Shown here: piece by piece, positions 42,001 through 52,897 of the stretch
How positions within the stretch are numbered: position 1 is the stretch's first letter
Layout: every line of letters begins with the position of its first letter
DNA from: Phoebastria nigripes
Lineage: Eukaryota; Chordata; Aves; Procellariiformes; Diomedeidae
Length of the DNA: 64,000 nucleotides
Reading direction: 5' to 3'
NCBI GenBank assembly: GCA_035582835.1
Contig: JAYKAV010000023.1
Span: forward strand, 1,142,357 to 1,206,356
Translations under genes and position numbers: made by a program
Notes under the pieces: generated by a model
The model's input: only the letters and a program-made list of their open reading frames with translations
Told to the model about the DNA's origin: nothing
Database searches by the model: none

Positions 42001-45000
42001 CCACTAGACTTGGCATGTCGTGTCTGGGATGTGTTCTGCCGTGATGGAGAAGAGTTCTTATTCCGTACAGCCCTGGGAATATTAAAACTTTTTGAAGATA
42101 TTTTGACCAAAATGGACTTCATTCATATAGCCCAGTTTTTAACAAAGTTACCAGAGGACTTGCCTTCAGAAGAATTCTTCACATCTATTGCTGCCATTCA
42201 GATGCAAAGTAGAAACAAAAAGTGGGCTCAGGTAAAGAGGCTGTTGATCTTTGATAACAGGTGATTGTACTGTACTCATGAAAATGGGGTTTGGCAACAT
42301 CTGGAAGAATGTTTTAGCAGAGCTAGTGTTTGATTTTACAGGTAGGTAGGACTATGTAGCTCACTTCGTGCTTTTCGTATACATTCAGGTGAGTGGATTC
42401 CCTGAGTTTTTTCTCCTCTGGGAAGGGAGAGCTCAGTCAACATTCAAAATTGAAATGTTGGGTGGAGTCGTTGAAGTAAAGTATCATATGACTTTTTTAA
42501 CTTATTAATTACAAAGGCTGCTAGCAGCATTACAACTTGATATTTAAAAGCAGAAATTCACTCTTTGGGAGAAGATGACAATTTGTCAGGACGCAACATC
42601 ATACAGTCATTATCTTAATATCCTTGGGTTTGCCTAATATCCTGGTTTGCCTAATTTTGGGCTGTAAAGAAGTGACTACATCTCTGACTTCTTCACTGGA
42701 ATTTAGGACTGAAGCTTTTACTTCAAAAATTGTAGTCTCATCACTGTAATTTCAACTAAATTCCAGCTTAAAGAAAAAAGGTGGACCATCTGAATGTGGA
42801 AATTGTTAAGTGGCTGTAACAGCCATCATGCTGGAGAGTTAGGTCAAGTGTACTCCATAGCATTTGGAGTGTAAACTCTTATTTTTTTTTCCTTCAAAGC
42901 AGTAATACAGCCTGCTTCATGAAACATGCTGTAATAGAGCTCTGTCCAGTTTATGCATTCTTTTTTGCAGCGAAACTGAAAGGTGTTGTTAAACATAGTG
43001 GTTATGGGAGTTTATGGTTCTTTCCTGGAGTAATAGTCTGCCTGTAGATGGGGGGACTGCCAGCTTTCTATTTGAGATGAAAATTTCTAACCTTCACAGT
43101 GGGATTAGATTGTAGCCTTCTGAGCCTTGTCTTGTGTATAAGGCACAACCTGTGCTGCCCAGCTAAGAGCAGCACGCTGCCAGCGTTTCCTCCTTGCCAC
43201 GGCTTTCCTCACAGCTTATTTTGCATTTACCCTCTGGTCTTGGTCAGAAGTTGCTAGTACAGATCCAGCTTTGTTTCTATCCTTAACATTTTTCAGCCAG
43301 CAATGTCTCTACAAGTAACCTCCCAGTCTTGTTCCTTGTTCAGATGGTTCACTTTTTTTGAACATGTCTTGTGTGGATGAGGATCACGTACCAAATCAAT
43401 TCTCAGCCTACTGCTGCTTCCTTTGCAGAGAAGGGGAGATAGCGGTCCTATTCTGCCAAGTAACCCAAGTAATAGGCTTGCTTAGCCAGTGGTTTTCAGT
43501 CTTTGACACCTGTGAAGGTTTAGTGGTGATTATCACAACAGGAGGAAGACTTCAAAGTAACCTAGCCCAAGCAGTCTTCCTCAGTCTCTTCATCAGCTTC
43601 ATTCTGACTGTGCGGGAATTTCCGATTGTTTTCACTTGTGACAAACTGAAGAAAAAATGCTGCTGAACTGTGGTGCAGATAGATCTCAAAACACAGTTAG
43701 CATGCCATAGGATTGGTATTGGCTGACCTCTTACCTATGTAGACTTCTGCACCAACTGGCTTTCTTCACCAGGTAGTTCCATTGCTGAGTAAGTTTCCAT
43801 CAGGAAAGCCTCTTCACTCTCTAGCCTGCCATCCTTTTGCAAGCCAGAAGTGGGTAGGGGCTACGAGTTTGCTCACATCATGTACTTACTGGGACTCCTC
43901 AGTCGCTGAGGTACCACTGTTGGAACCAACCTAGAAACATTAACAAGACAAAGAGTGTATGGGATTATGTTTTCTATTACTAAGATGCTACCTGTGATGA
44001 CCTCTTATCTCTCTTCAGGTTTTTGAAGTTCACCAGGATGAGTTTGGACTCAGAAACCTGAACTTTGCAGTTCTAGGACAGACAGGCTTCTGGTAGTGTG
44101 TGACTTGGTTGCACAGGTGGACTCAGAGCAGTGCTGGGGCTGTGGCAGCATGCACCCACACAATATGCTTGAGAAGTCTGGCTGCAGTTAGGATGTTCCA
44201 TAGCTGAATAATTACTTCTGACTATTGTTGTAGGAGTCAGATGCTTTGCTATAGTATCCATGTGTTTTCTGTAGGGAAATACCTTTTCAAAGTAGGAAAA
44301 TGAATGTCCATTGTGATGGATGCATTACCTTTAAGATAAACTATAGGTGGACTGGCTCACTAGGGGNACTAGTTCCCAGAGGATGCAGCGTGCTTTTGAG
44401 GTTAGAAAAGTGGGCTTTGTGTTCCCATCTCTAGCATCATCTCGTTTGGTTACAGTAACTGTACTGCATAAGCAAGCAGCAGAGCTTGAGGTACTACTTC
44501 TTTGTAGGAGTGTATTTGGTCAAATTCAGCTACACATCTCAACAGTAGGTGTATTTGGCACTCAGAAAAACACCCGCTTACTGAACCTTTCATCTTGCTG
44601 TACCATGGTAATTATGGTCCTGGTATCCTGTGGGTCACATTCAGGCGTGATGATATATGTAGGACCTCATCTAAAATGTTACGGGCTGCTTATGAATCCT
44701 TATCCCACAGTCCTGGTTCCCTCATCAGACGAGTTGCTTTATGTTTTCCATCTCACTCCATTTTCCTTTGGTCACCTGTGACCAGGAAACTAAAGACTGA
44801 AAGGAGTCCTGGTAAATCGCAGACATGGCACTTCTGATAACAAGGACTCTGGTTATCAATAGGAAACCTGCAAGCTCTGTTTTTCTTTTGGAATTACCTA
44901 CAAAGAACTCCAGGACCTTGTGCCAATACAGCTTAGCCTGAAATGTGACTGGCTGTTGATACACCCACTGCTTTGCCATCGACAGGAGAGAAATAGAGAT

Positions 45001-46288
45001 GGTAGAACAGACTAGACTGTTGGGTTAGCATTTCTGTAATCTCTATGCTTCAAATCTTAGCTCCATAAAGTTTTCCAAATAACTAAAGAATCTAAGCTCT
45101 GTTAGTTGGCTTAATATCTGTGTTTTTCTGCTTTTCTGGATCATTATTTTGGTGTCATTCTCTGGTTCCTTAAAAAGGTTAACTTTTTTCCATCAAGGAC
45201 ATTGCTGCTATGGCACTTGAAACTCTGATAACGCCATTTGATTGAGGAGCTGTTGATTTACCCTGAATCTCTGTGAAGAGGACCTCACTGAAATCTCTCT
45301 CCAATTCTAGAAATTGCTGAACAGCCAGCCAGCTGTGGCTCTGTTCAGACACATGTTGAACTCTCTTGTTGTGACAGCTATGGATGCTTTTGCATTGAAG
45401 CATAGGCAGTGTTGTGATTGCCCTATGAGTGATTTAGACCCACCTCTTGTTAATTCTGATGGTGCAGAGGTTTGTTTGAAGTTGGTCAGAGAGAGAAAAG
45501 AAGGCTGCTTACTCGTAACTGCAATTCTTTGAGATTAAATGTCCCTCTGCATTCAATTCTAGGGTGATTCTTGGGGATGCTGCTGGTCGTCTTCAGCAGA
45601 GACTAACTATAGGGCAGGGAGTGCATTAAGCAGCATGAGAAACTGGCTATCATTGTGCCCTCTACACAAGGGCTAACAAAACAAAATTGTGCATCAGATA
45701 ATAGGAAATAAAAATTTTCAATGTGGATGCAAATGCAGACTTTTTGCTTCAGAAAAAGATGTAAGCAGATCTGGAGGCAGTGACGTGCTCTAGACAAGCA
45801 CCAGTCAGNGTTATGGCAATTCTGTCCTGAACTCTTAGATAATGTCATATTGCTCAGGCTGCTCACTTGCTGTGTTTTTAGACAGTCCATTTATCTTGAG
45901 AATTATAACTTCCCCTCAGACAGCATCCTTTAGTAGTGCTAGACTTGTGTTACCTGGATAAGAATCTCATCTCCAGGCTTCAAAAGTGTGTGTTCGGGGG
46001 AGATTGAGTTTAAACCTTTGTTAAATCCATTTGTATCTACCATGCCACAAGAACTTACGGGAGAGGTCTCCATCAGTGGAGCGGTTCTCTGAATTTGATT
46101 ACATTTAATAGTTAAAATAGTATTGCTCAGAGATAATTAAATTGGAAACTCTTCAGACAGTGATTTATTGAGTCACTTTTAAATCTAATCCTTTTTTCTC
46201 TCTCATTCCTTGAAATGTCTAGATACTGGCTGCTCTGCAGAAAGATAACCGGGAAATGGAAAAAGGAAGTCCTTCACTCAAACGTTAA
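12014..46288 (+). CDS. TBC1D14: TBC1D14, TBC-domain Rab GAP family protein, short isoform (12 exons, 413 aa)
   Basis: Joined exons: 12014-12016, 16520-16638, 19335-19417, 21567-21684, 23273-23379, 24303-24383, 25810-25904, 26953-27024, 28385-28513, 32062-32171, 41973-42231, 46223-46288. All introns are GT-AG, all phases join, and the product is 413 residues, the size I remember for the human short isoform. TBC1D14 acts on recycling-endosome traffic and negatively regulates autophagosome formation through RAB11 vesicles and TRAPPIII. Residues 40-95 are charged and probably coiled-coil; the TBC domain runs from about 115 to 340. The dual-finger residues are present: Arg192 in IKLDISR and Gln228 in GYVQGMSF, so the fold looks catalytically competent. 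The long isoform's N-terminal region, which binds RAB11/ULK1/TRAPP partners, is not in this window. Identity is very secure; the start exon is inferred. Confidence 0.95.
12017..16519 (+). other. TBC1D14 intron 1 of the short isoform
   Basis: Its first 400 bp are still CpG-island sequence; the rest is AT-rich. It contains an A19 run (13140-13158), T/G-rich tracts near 13380-13440 and a degraded CR1 3' end (15490-15930). It ends in a good pyrimidine tract and TCTCTAG. No gene is seen inside. Confidence 0.7.
15490..15930 (-). mobile_element. Degraded CR1 LINE 3' fragment
   Basis: On the plus strand it carries the reverse complement of the CR1 3' region: 'ggtggaaggacctttgagg', then the 'ttgaatgccttcaagg' and 'cccagtgtttgactacc' blocks, and further on the diverged region matching the end of the reverse-transcriptase ORF ('ccgaaggctgaacaagccca'). 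It shares this block order with the CR1 copies at 29.8 kb and 33.4 kb. It is 5'-truncated, has many substitutions and a T12 insertion-like run, and has no intact frame, so it is an old copy. Confidence 0.8.
16520..16638 (+). CDS. TBC1D14: TBC1D14 exon 2 (residues 2-41)
   Basis: The acceptor is TCTCTAG and the donor GTAAGT at 16639. It encodes [20 protein letters not shown] onward to EDRPA, ending in phase 2 with Ala41 split. This should be the first exon shared by long and short isoforms because its acceptor is phase 0. Confidence 0.95.
16639..19334 (+). other. TBC1D14 intron 2
   Basis: 2.7 kb of AT-rich intron with no recognisable element apart from an A21 run at 19168-19188. It ends in a weak acceptor context (TTTTTAAATTTAAG), AT-rich rather than C-rich. 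Confidence 0.7.
19335..19417 (+). CDS. TBC1D14: TBC1D14 exon 3 (residues 41-69)
   Basis: Encodes [20 protein letters not shown] and on to QAKKR, a charged, probably coiled-coil stretch before the TBC domain. Donor GTGATG is a weaker match than those of the other exons. Glu69 is split across the junction. Confidence 0.95.
19418..21566 (+). other. TBC1D14 intron 3
   Basis: 2.1 kb, AT-rich. The only notable structure is a TG/TA dinucleotide microsatellite at 20982-21021. No other element seen. Confidence 0.7.
20982..21021. repeat. TG/TA dinucleotide microsatellite
   Basis: A compound (TA)/(TG)/(TA) run: GTGTATATATGTGTGTGTG followed by about ten TA units. It lies mid-intron with no sign of a coding or splicing role, and is likely length-polymorphic. 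Confidence 0.9.
21567..21684 (+). CDS. TBC1D14: TBC1D14 exon 4 (residues 69-108)
   Basis: Encodes [20 protein letters not shown] through [10 protein letters not shown]. The first half continues the charged helix; '[11 protein letters not shown]' leads into the TBC domain. Acceptor CTGCAG, donor GTAAGA. Met108 is split (AT|G). Confidence 0.95.
21685..23272 (+). other. TBC1D14 intron 4
   Basis: 1.6 kb of ordinary intron. A C/A-rich low-complexity patch lies at 22260-22320 (C7 plus CCA/CAA units). No further structure seen. Confidence 0.7.
23273..23379 (+). CDS. TBC1D14: TBC1D14 exon 5 (residues 108-144), start of TBC domain
   Basis: Encodes the TBC entry motif [17 protein letters not shown] and [11 protein letters not shown]. 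The '[14 protein letters not shown]' block is the conserved first motif of TBC domains. Glu144 is split; donor GTGAGA. Confidence 0.96.
24303..24383 (+). CDS. TBC1D14: TBC1D14 exon 6 (residues 144-171)
   Basis: Encodes [20 protein letters not shown] and GAEVECE, an insert between TBC motif A and the arginine-finger exon. Acceptor TTTTTCCAG, donor GTACGC. The flanking introns (923 bp and 1426 bp) show no recognisable element. Confidence 0.95.
25810..25904 (+). CDS. TBC1D14: TBC1D14 exon 7 (residues 171-202), arginine finger
   Basis: Encodes [20 protein letters not shown] then [12 protein letters not shown]. The IxxDxxR catalytic motif is IKLDISR with Arg192. It ends in phase 0 at donor GTAAGC. 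The 1048-bp intron that follows (25905-26952) has no recognisable element. Confidence 0.96.
26953..27024 (+). CDS. TBC1D14: TBC1D14 exon 8 (residues 203-226)
   Basis: Encodes [20 protein letters not shown] and DVGY. A 24-codon, phase 0-0 exon; skipping it would keep frame but remove the tyrosine of the YVQ motif. Donor GTAAGT. The following 1360-bp intron is unremarkable. Confidence 0.96.
28385..28513 (+). CDS. TBC1D14: TBC1D14 exon 9 (residues 227-269), glutamine finger
   Basis: Encodes [20 protein letters not shown] onward to RVDHGL. Gln228, just after the junction, completes the YVQ glutamine finger. A 43-codon, phase 0-0 exon with acceptor TTCTTTCTTCAG and donor GTAAGT. Confidence 0.97.
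28514..32061 (+). other. TBC1D14 intron 9
   Basis: 3.5 kb. It contains an A/C-rich patch (28645-28715) and a 5'-truncated CR1 LINE at 29831-30495. The part after 31540 is AT-rich and of high complexity with no repeat I recognise. Confidence 0.7.
29831..30495 (-). mobile_element. CR1 LINE, 5'-truncated, C-terminal reverse-transcriptase ORF and 3' end
   Basis: The minus strand encodes about 185 codons of the CR1 ORF2 C-terminus with typical blocks ([62 protein letters not shown]). It then runs into the CR1 3' end, seen on the plus strand as 'agaatcataaaatcacagaa' and 'gggttggaagggacc'. The frame is uninterrupted apart from N bases, so this is the youngest CR1 in the window. It lacks the endonuclease and catalytic RT motifs and cannot be autonomous. 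It lies antisense inside a TBC1D14 intron. Ten ambiguous bases fall in this 665-bp stretch. Confidence 0.95.
32062..32171 (+). CDS. TBC1D14: TBC1D14 exon 10 (residues 270-306)
   Basis: Encodes [20 protein letters not shown] and on to TPDIYLIDW, a helical core of the C-terminal half of the TBC domain. Trp306 is split TG|G. Acceptor TATTTTCCCAG, donor GTAAGA. Confidence 0.96.
33378..35440 (-). mobile_element. Old CR1 LINE relic, about 2 kb, RT-region fragments
   Basis: The plus strand begins 'ataggatcatagaattgctg' and 'ggaagggacctctggaggtc', the reverse complement of a CR1 3' end. On the minus strand, broken frames give CR1 ORF2 pieces: the RT motif [15 protein letters not shown] (twice), '[10 protein letters not shown]', '[20 protein letters not shown]', and '[16 protein letters not shown]'. 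Frameshifts, stops, a missing block between the RT and C-terminal parts, and a 107-bp tandem duplication show it is inactive. The 5' part reaches to about 35.4 kb; that boundary is approximate. Confidence 0.88.
34393..34606. repeat. 107-bp tandem duplication inside the CR1 relic
   Basis: Copy 1 (34393-34499) and copy 2 (34500-34606) abut exactly and are almost identical; the clearest difference is 'gccagccatc' versus 'gccagtcatc'. Each copy encodes the same RT segment on the minus strand ([19 protein letters not shown]). Since the CR1 around it is heavily diverged, the duplication is younger than the insertion. Confidence 0.93.
36648..36712. repeat. TA/TG/CA compound microsatellite
   Basis: Alternating purine-pyrimidine stretch built from TATATGTG and GTATATGTATACATATG units. 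It is followed by a T25 homopolymer (36765-36789). It could adopt Z-DNA-like structure but no function is implied. Confidence 0.85.
41973..42231 (+). CDS. TBC1D14: TBC1D14 exon 11 (residues 306-392)
   Basis: Encodes [20 protein letters not shown] onward through [20 protein letters not shown] to RNKKWAQ. It holds the last TBC motif ([23 protein letters not shown]). Acceptor TGTTTTTCAG, donor GTAAAG; it ends in phase 0. Confidence 0.97.
42232..46222 (+). other. TBC1D14 intron 11
   Basis: 4.0 kb. No exon is seen. The segment near 45502-45600 resembles an ancient amniote interspersed repeat (weak, from memory). Several 60-140 codon open frames in 43.3-45.9 kb have no recognised homology. Confidence 0.65.
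46223..46288 (+). CDS. TBC1D14: TBC1D14 terminal coding exon (residues 393-413)
   Basis: Encodes [20 protein letters not shown], then R and TAA (46286-46288). The acceptor is GAAATGTCTAG. The tail KGSPSL(K/R) is the vertebrate TBC1D14 C-terminus as I remember it, which separates it from TBC1D12. Confidence 0.96.
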   Translation: MLAALQKDNREMEKGSPSLKR

Positions 46289-49200
46289 AACTATGATTGC
46301 CTCCAGTGACTCACGGGAAAAGAGCTAAAGTGGCAAAAGTATTGAGTACTGTTTGACGTGTATGAGCCCGCAAATCAAAGTGTTATTTCAGAGTTTTGTT
46401 TAGTAGTAGGATAGCCTTAAAGGGGAGAGAGGAAAAAAGAGAAGGGGCGGGGGGGGGAAGGAAGGAAGGCAGGAAGGCAATCGGGGGATAAAACCCTTAT
46501 AAGTGAAACCTAGGCTTAGCCTTAAACTTTTAGTGGAATGAGCATTTGCTGTGGACAGCGTTACACATTCTGTGTTTCTGATGAGGGCAGTGAAACTAAA
46601 CAATATTAAGGGGTTTTTTTAAGGTTTTTTTTTTCTTTGATGTTTTAAAAGACTGGGCATTCAGCAGTGTCGGTTGCTTTGAAAGCTATTCCCCACTTTC
46701 ATTCTTAGGCAGGATATATTTCCCATACCCATAACAGTAGCTGGATCTGGATTTTAAATAATCGGTGCTGGAATTTATAGTTAAATGATGTAAGGACCAT
46801 TTCTTTAGAAATGCTTCTTGTTTTGTAGGCTGTGGGTCCCATTTACCAAAGAAATCACGTAGACATAGAACTACATTCCATTCTTTAATAAGAAAAAGAT
46901 AAGTAGAAAGTAAACTTGGAAGAGAAGTCACACTAGCAGTGCAAACCCAATTATTCTTCAAGATGCCTTGGAAATCTATGTTTCCAATCTGGATGCATAT
47001 GGAAGAAGTTCCATTAATCAGACTAGATTCCAAGCTCACTGTGGGGTTTCTAATACTAAGCTGGCATAATTTCCCAATTGTACTCTCTTTCCTCTGTTTA
47101 AACAAAGGGTCACATACTACTAAATGTATGTTTCCATGTCTCCCTCTTCTGGGGCAGTGCCATTTTGGGGTGTTTTTGCCTACCAGCTACTTATTCCTGT
47201 GCCCCCTCTCCAGTCGTGCTGATAAAACTGTGGGCTGAGCAGATAAATTGAGAAATTGTTAAAAGCAATTTTATAGTTACTTTAAACCCAGCTCTGCTCA
47301 CTGGCAAAACTGAGGAGGAAGGGTGTAGGGGAGAAGTCACGTAAGCCAACATTGCTGCTGAAAAGAAAAGGTTCTGTGGCATCTCCTGAAGCTGCTGCTG
47401 CTGCAGTGGGAAAGCATTATGTGGAGCTGGTCTGTATGTAGTGACAAGTGAAAGAAGTTGGGGAATGTGCCAGACAAATACTATCAGGATAAGTACAAGC
47501 TGTCATTTCCCAGTGTTTTATCCAGCCTCTAATACATGGGAGCAAGTTNCAGAGACGGCAAACTGTGGTTGCATAATTCTGTTATACAGCTTAGATCCCT
47601 TCTGCATTCAGATGAATGTTGATCTGTAAATCATGAGTGCCTCTGATTTACAAGAATGTTTATTGCATAGTGTATAGTGTAAAATCTATTTTATAAATAA
47701 TGATGATCATTGAAAAGGGAAACTAACTGAAGCAATATTTGTTAACTGTAAACAGGCGTTACTAAATCCTCCAGCTATATGGTCAGCGGTTTCCCAATGC
47801 TCTTCCNTCTGTTTTATGCTGATTATTTTGGCATTGTCTGAATAAAAAAAATGAGAATAATAGTTGCACACTGCTCAACTCAACATATAATGTAAAGGAC
47901 TGTGGGGCATAATCAAAACACTGTCCTTTAGTACAAACATTGTTTCTGCAAGGGATAGTTTGATTGTAATGTTAAAAAGAGCAAGAGCAAGATTCCCTGG
48001 TAAGTGAGGACTCATAATCGCTTTGGAAGATGTGTGATGCAAATGCAGCTTGCAAGTCTGATACCTCATTGGCCTCTTTTCCTGTCCACTTTGTGTACCT
48101 GGTGTAATGGATGTGGTTTTTTTTGTTTGGCCATCTTAATTCCTCCATAAGACTTCTTCTAGGTCATCACTTACTGAAAATAGACATCAAGATGTTGATA
48201 TGAAACACGTATTAATTCTCCCATAATTTGTATAGCTTTGGTCCTTCAGTGACCGGTACTTGTATGCTACATTGCTTTGAAGTGCAATAGAAAGCTGGAA
48301 GGTCAGTAAGTGTTTTTTAATATTACTTTTTCTGTTACTACAACAAATACGCCTTTCCATGAAGGATATGAGAGGCCTACCATCTGAAACATTTGCACTA
48401 TGCTTTTAAACGGTTTATTAAACACAGAGACAACTTCTTCCTCAGTATACATTTTTAGGTGGTACTGTAACTGGCTTTGTGATTTAAGTCTTCATTGCAA
48501 CTAGATTTGTATTTCCTTTTAAGCCAAGTCTACAAGTGTGGCTCATTTGTCTGGTTAAAATGCATTCTTTAGCCACCAGGTATCTTTGCAGCCATTGGCA
48601 GCCTGTTCTCCTTTTTCTCTTCTTAATAAGATGTTGAATGTAACAGTGAAAATGGTCATAGTTGTGGGAAAAAGGCCTGCTGCGACACATGTGCACTGTT
48701 TGTTACTTGCAAATGTAATTATTTTGTTCTGTGATTTGATCTTTCTGTTCTTAGAGGATGTATATATTTTCTTAAATGATTTCTTTGTGTATATAAGGTA
48801 TGTTCTTTAATGAAGAAAAGCAATGCAATAAGGAGCTTTGCACAGTTTGTTTTCAAAGAAAATACATTTTTTAAAAAATCACCTGCCTAAAGATGCAATT
48901 GTTTCAACTTCTCAGTAACTTGATTTGAAGGCAACGCTTGAATTTTGATAAAAATAGAGGTGAGTAGCAAGGGCATAGAATTACTTGCCACTGAGCTGCT
49001 TAAGTTTCTTGCAGCATACCAAATCTCTTAATTAGCTATTAAGGAAGATTTCTGTAATAAATTCAGGGATTGCATAAAAAATTTTGACAATTTTATTGTT
49101 CAGGTGCTTGAGAGTATCTGTAACATGATGCATGAGATTTTTCTTTCATTGAGCAAGTGTCCCTATCGAGCAAACTTTCTTTTCTTCATGGGTTTAAGGA

Positions 49201-49600
49201 AAAATAAAAGTGCTGCAATACGTCAGAAGTCTGCAACTACCGCTGTACATGCAGCAGATTAGAGAAACCAGAAAACTTCAACCAGGTTTGGAATTCTGTA
49301 CGACCTGCACTTTATAATAAAGCCGTTTCGCAACTTCAATCAGCAATCAATCATTAACGTTATTTCATTTAGTGAAGAATTTAATTTGAAAAAAAGGTAC
49401 CTTGTAACAGCTTATTTTTGAATGTTTTGAAAACTAGGATGACATGTAGAGAACTGTTGATACATCCCTTGTGCATCATGTTTAAATTGGTTTTATGTAG
49501 TTACCAAGTTTGTTTTGTTTAGATACATGTATCAAACTGGAACTTTTTTCAACTGTAAATATATGGTTTTGTTAAATAAAGTCATGTAAAGTTATCTTAA
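46289..49600 (+). other. TBC1D14: TBC1D14 3'UTR (probable)
   Basis: There is no further acceptor or coding signal after the stop. Candidate polyadenylation signals are AATAAA at 49316-49321 and 49575-49580. The second is followed by a GT/T-rich stretch and best fits the main end near 49.6 kb, giving a 3.3-kb 3'UTR. A G/A-rich low-complexity patch (GGAAGGAAGGAAGGC) lies at 46430-46480. Confidence 0.65.
49575..49580 (+). terminator. TBC1D14: Polyadenylation signal AATAAA, probable end of TBC1D14
   Basis: Canonical hexamer in GTTAAATAAAGTCATG with U/GU-rich sequence downstream. An upstream alternative is at 49316-49321. Confidence 0.6.
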
Positions 49601-52600
49601 TCACCTATTGTCAGTGTAATTCAGAAATTAAAAATTCAAGTACCCGTCTGTTTCTTCACAGGCTTCTTTAGCAGTTATTGTCTGTCCAAAATCAGGACTT
49701 TTGGACCTTAAGTATTGCAGGTGGAGGATTTTTTGGTGATGCTTTCCAAGTTCTCATGTTAAAATACCTGTTATATTACATGTGACATTTAGAAGATTCG
49801 ATACTTACGGTGCCCATAGTTTAATCCATTTCATATGCCTTTCTCTGGACTAGGTCTGAGATCTGATTAAATTTATTACAAAAACCGGATGTAAATACAT
49901 CTTTGTGAGATGCGCAGAACTCAGAAATGCTTGAATACCTTATCCTTTCTTTGTTCTAAAAGAAGAAGTCTTGGTTTATTGCAAGTTTCATAATCACAAG
50001 GCATTTTTGTGCTCAACTTAAGGCAGCATTCTTTTTATTCTTACATAGCCATAACTCCAGAGATTAAAGTGGAGAAGCTTCCTGTTGCTTACTTAACTGA
50101 AAAGAGGTTAAAGCACCAAATAAAAGATAGGTAAAAGCAGGGGAGAGAAGACAGTACCTGTGCAACAAGACTTCATGGGGAACGCAGTCAGAGACTTGGC
50201 TGCCACGATTCTAGTTTCTCCAGTAAACACGTCTCTCGCTTCCTTGTACTGAAGTATCTTACTGTTTGATTTGCTGGATTAGAACACAAAATCAGAATTG
50301 CTTTATGTAAGCCTGTACCAATTTGATACTGATAGAGCTTTATATTGTATATATTACAGGAGTTGCACAAAGTTGTTCAAAACTAGATTTACTTTTCCTT
50401 ACCTGTTTTCCCAGTACTAATTCCAATCTGTTTGAAGAGAAGTGAAATACTTTCCTGCATGCCAGCACATGAGATGGAATTTGTAGGAGGAAAATGGAGG
50501 AATCTTTGATCTTCATCCTCAGGGTGCTTTGGAAGGCTGGGGTAGCAGTGGGTTGTCTCAACAACTCGGTGCTAAGAAAAAAAGCCCTGGAAACAGTATG
50601 TGAAGTTTAAGTTGTTTCAGTAGAAATATTCAGTACAGGGAATATACTATCGACCTCATTTGCACCCTAATTTCTTGCCTTCTCCAGATACCAAACATGA
50701 AGCAATGAAAAGCATCCAAGATTGACTTTCCCTGCTTCTCCTTTTATCTGTCTACATTTGTTGCTTAATACTGTTTAAGAAGTTAAAGGAAGGTTTATGT
50801 GTCATAAGCCAAAAGCAACAAGAATCGCAAGAAGTCAAAACAGGGAAGAGTAGCACTTGACTTGTGCCATAGCTACTCTTTCAGCAGGAGAAGAGCTCAC
50901 TTTTGGTAACAAGGCTTAAGATTAAAGGTACTGATTTTGGTGTCTTTTTTTCATTCTGAGTGGTTGGCAGTTATACTTGTCTCCTTTTATTGTCCAGCAA
51001 CAACAGACAGGTAGATCTACCGGTATTTTGTGAAAAGTTTTTGAATGTTAGTTGTGTAATGTCTCCTCATGAATAGAGTGTGTGAGCTACCGAAGATAGA
51101 GTACTTCAATTGTTTGCAGAACAAGAGCCTGCACTGTTCCACTGTGTTTATGCAATAATTCTGTAGAACTGTAAGGACCTTAGAAGAATATAACCAAATT
51201 GCTACTGCATGATTGCAGTAAGAGTAAGTAATTATTGATCTCTCATTTCACTATGACAAAAGAACAAGACTTAAACCTTCCATAGTGTAATAACCATTTT
51301 CATTATGTTTTGTCTTTTAAATATCCAGGCAATTCAGAAAGCCTAGTTCAGAGATGATTTAAAAGAGAAGGGTGTAAGCCATTCCTAGAAATGTCTTTAT
51401 GTAAGTTTATCTACTTTTTATCCCCATATAAGTGCATTCAGTGACTTGTGTACTTTGTTTAAATGCATATGCAACTTATTTTGGAACTAGAACCAGCAGC
51501 TCAAATACAGCTCAGCAATACTGGTCCCACAGGGTGTGATTCCAACCTGTGGTGGAAAACCAAAAGGCTCCATTCCTACTCTTTCCCACTGGGATATGCC
51601 TCCTCTCCTGCAAAATTCACAGCCTTTGAACACTTAAGTCTGGGCCTTTAATACCCACCTCTGGCTACCAAAAATGGGACCAAAGATTGCTGGTCTGTCT
51701 AAGCAAAGTAGTGGTACCACACATAGAAATTAACAACTCACTAGGTAGGACTGAGTCAATCATTGGGCACATCAGCTAGTGATGGCCTATGAGGAGCCTA
51801 CCAAAGTTGCAGTTGCTTCAGTAATGAGAACACGCATGTCAGAGCACCAACATTTTACTGGCCTAAGATGCTTCTGTATTCTTGACATCTATCCCATGCC
51901 TTAAATAAAAAAAATGCTACAGTAGCAGCAGCAAGAGCTGTGGGATATAGATCAGTCTCATAGCCACTGTTTGTCATGGGGGAATTGGAGTTTAAAGAAC
52001 ATTATTTTGAAAGGGGAAGCTGCTTCCTGTAACTGAAGTTCTGTGAGCTGTACAGTCATAAATGTGTAAATGTTTGTCGCGCTCTCCCCTCTTTTCTTCA
52101 GTCTTTTCTTTCTAGAATTCTGATGCACTGTAGTTGAGCAGTGCGGAGGGGGCTGAAACGGTGATGGGCTTACACTCCTCTCTACCTCTTCACACACCAT
52201 GAATAAGGACAAGGCTGAGGACCCCCTAAAATTGTAAAAGCTGAAAGACCAAAAAAACTAAAAACTCTAGTTTTGAGTGATAAGATTTAGGTATATATTT
52301 ATACTATGAAAATAGTTCTTAAAGTAATAAACCTTTCTTCTTGGCAAACTAAGGCAAACTTGGCAGCCGAGTATATTTACAGAATGAGCAAGTGATTTAG
52401 TGCTTCTGTAGTATATTGGCTGTGTGCAAGTCATGTCAGGTGTTGACGATAAGCTTCTCTCCAGTTCTCAGCCACATCTGTGAAAATTACCCCTTACGAT
52501 GTGCCTGGAAGGCAGGTACATTTATTGTACAGGTGAAGTCAATACTGAATTATAAAATCCACACAGGGGGTGGCAGGATCAGGATTTGAGTTAGAGTATG

Positions 52601-52870
52601 GCAAGTGCTCTGCTTGAATAGTATTGCCGTGGCCTTACAGGACTGAATGCTAAGATGGTTTTCTGGCAGCATAGGCTTTTGACTGGGGCTTTTTTTGTTT
52701 AAGATAGGCACATGTATATGGTTTCATTACTGAGTAACTACTTGTGTAGTAACTACTGTAATCTCTTCATTGAATGCATAATACTGACACGTCACTTAGA
52801 AAAGGCTTTTTCAGGAGTATGTGTGTAATGTATTCTCCAGGACTTACAAAAAAAAAAAAAAGCATGTTAA
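49601..52870. other. Intergenic region between convergent TBC1D14 and CCDC96
   Basis: About 3.3 kb separates the two tail-to-tail genes. Open frames are short and unrelated to known proteins. There is an A14 run at about 52850-52861. I see no RNA gene, repeat family or regulatory motif I can support. Confidence 0.6.
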
Positions 52871-52897
52871 AAATTACAGTTACGGAAAACTCCTTTG

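Noticed and set aside
43358..44837. Open frames of 80-144 codons in TBC1D14 intron 11
   Set aside because: No recognisable domain and no paired splice signals that would tie them to a gene; more likely decayed repeat or chance.
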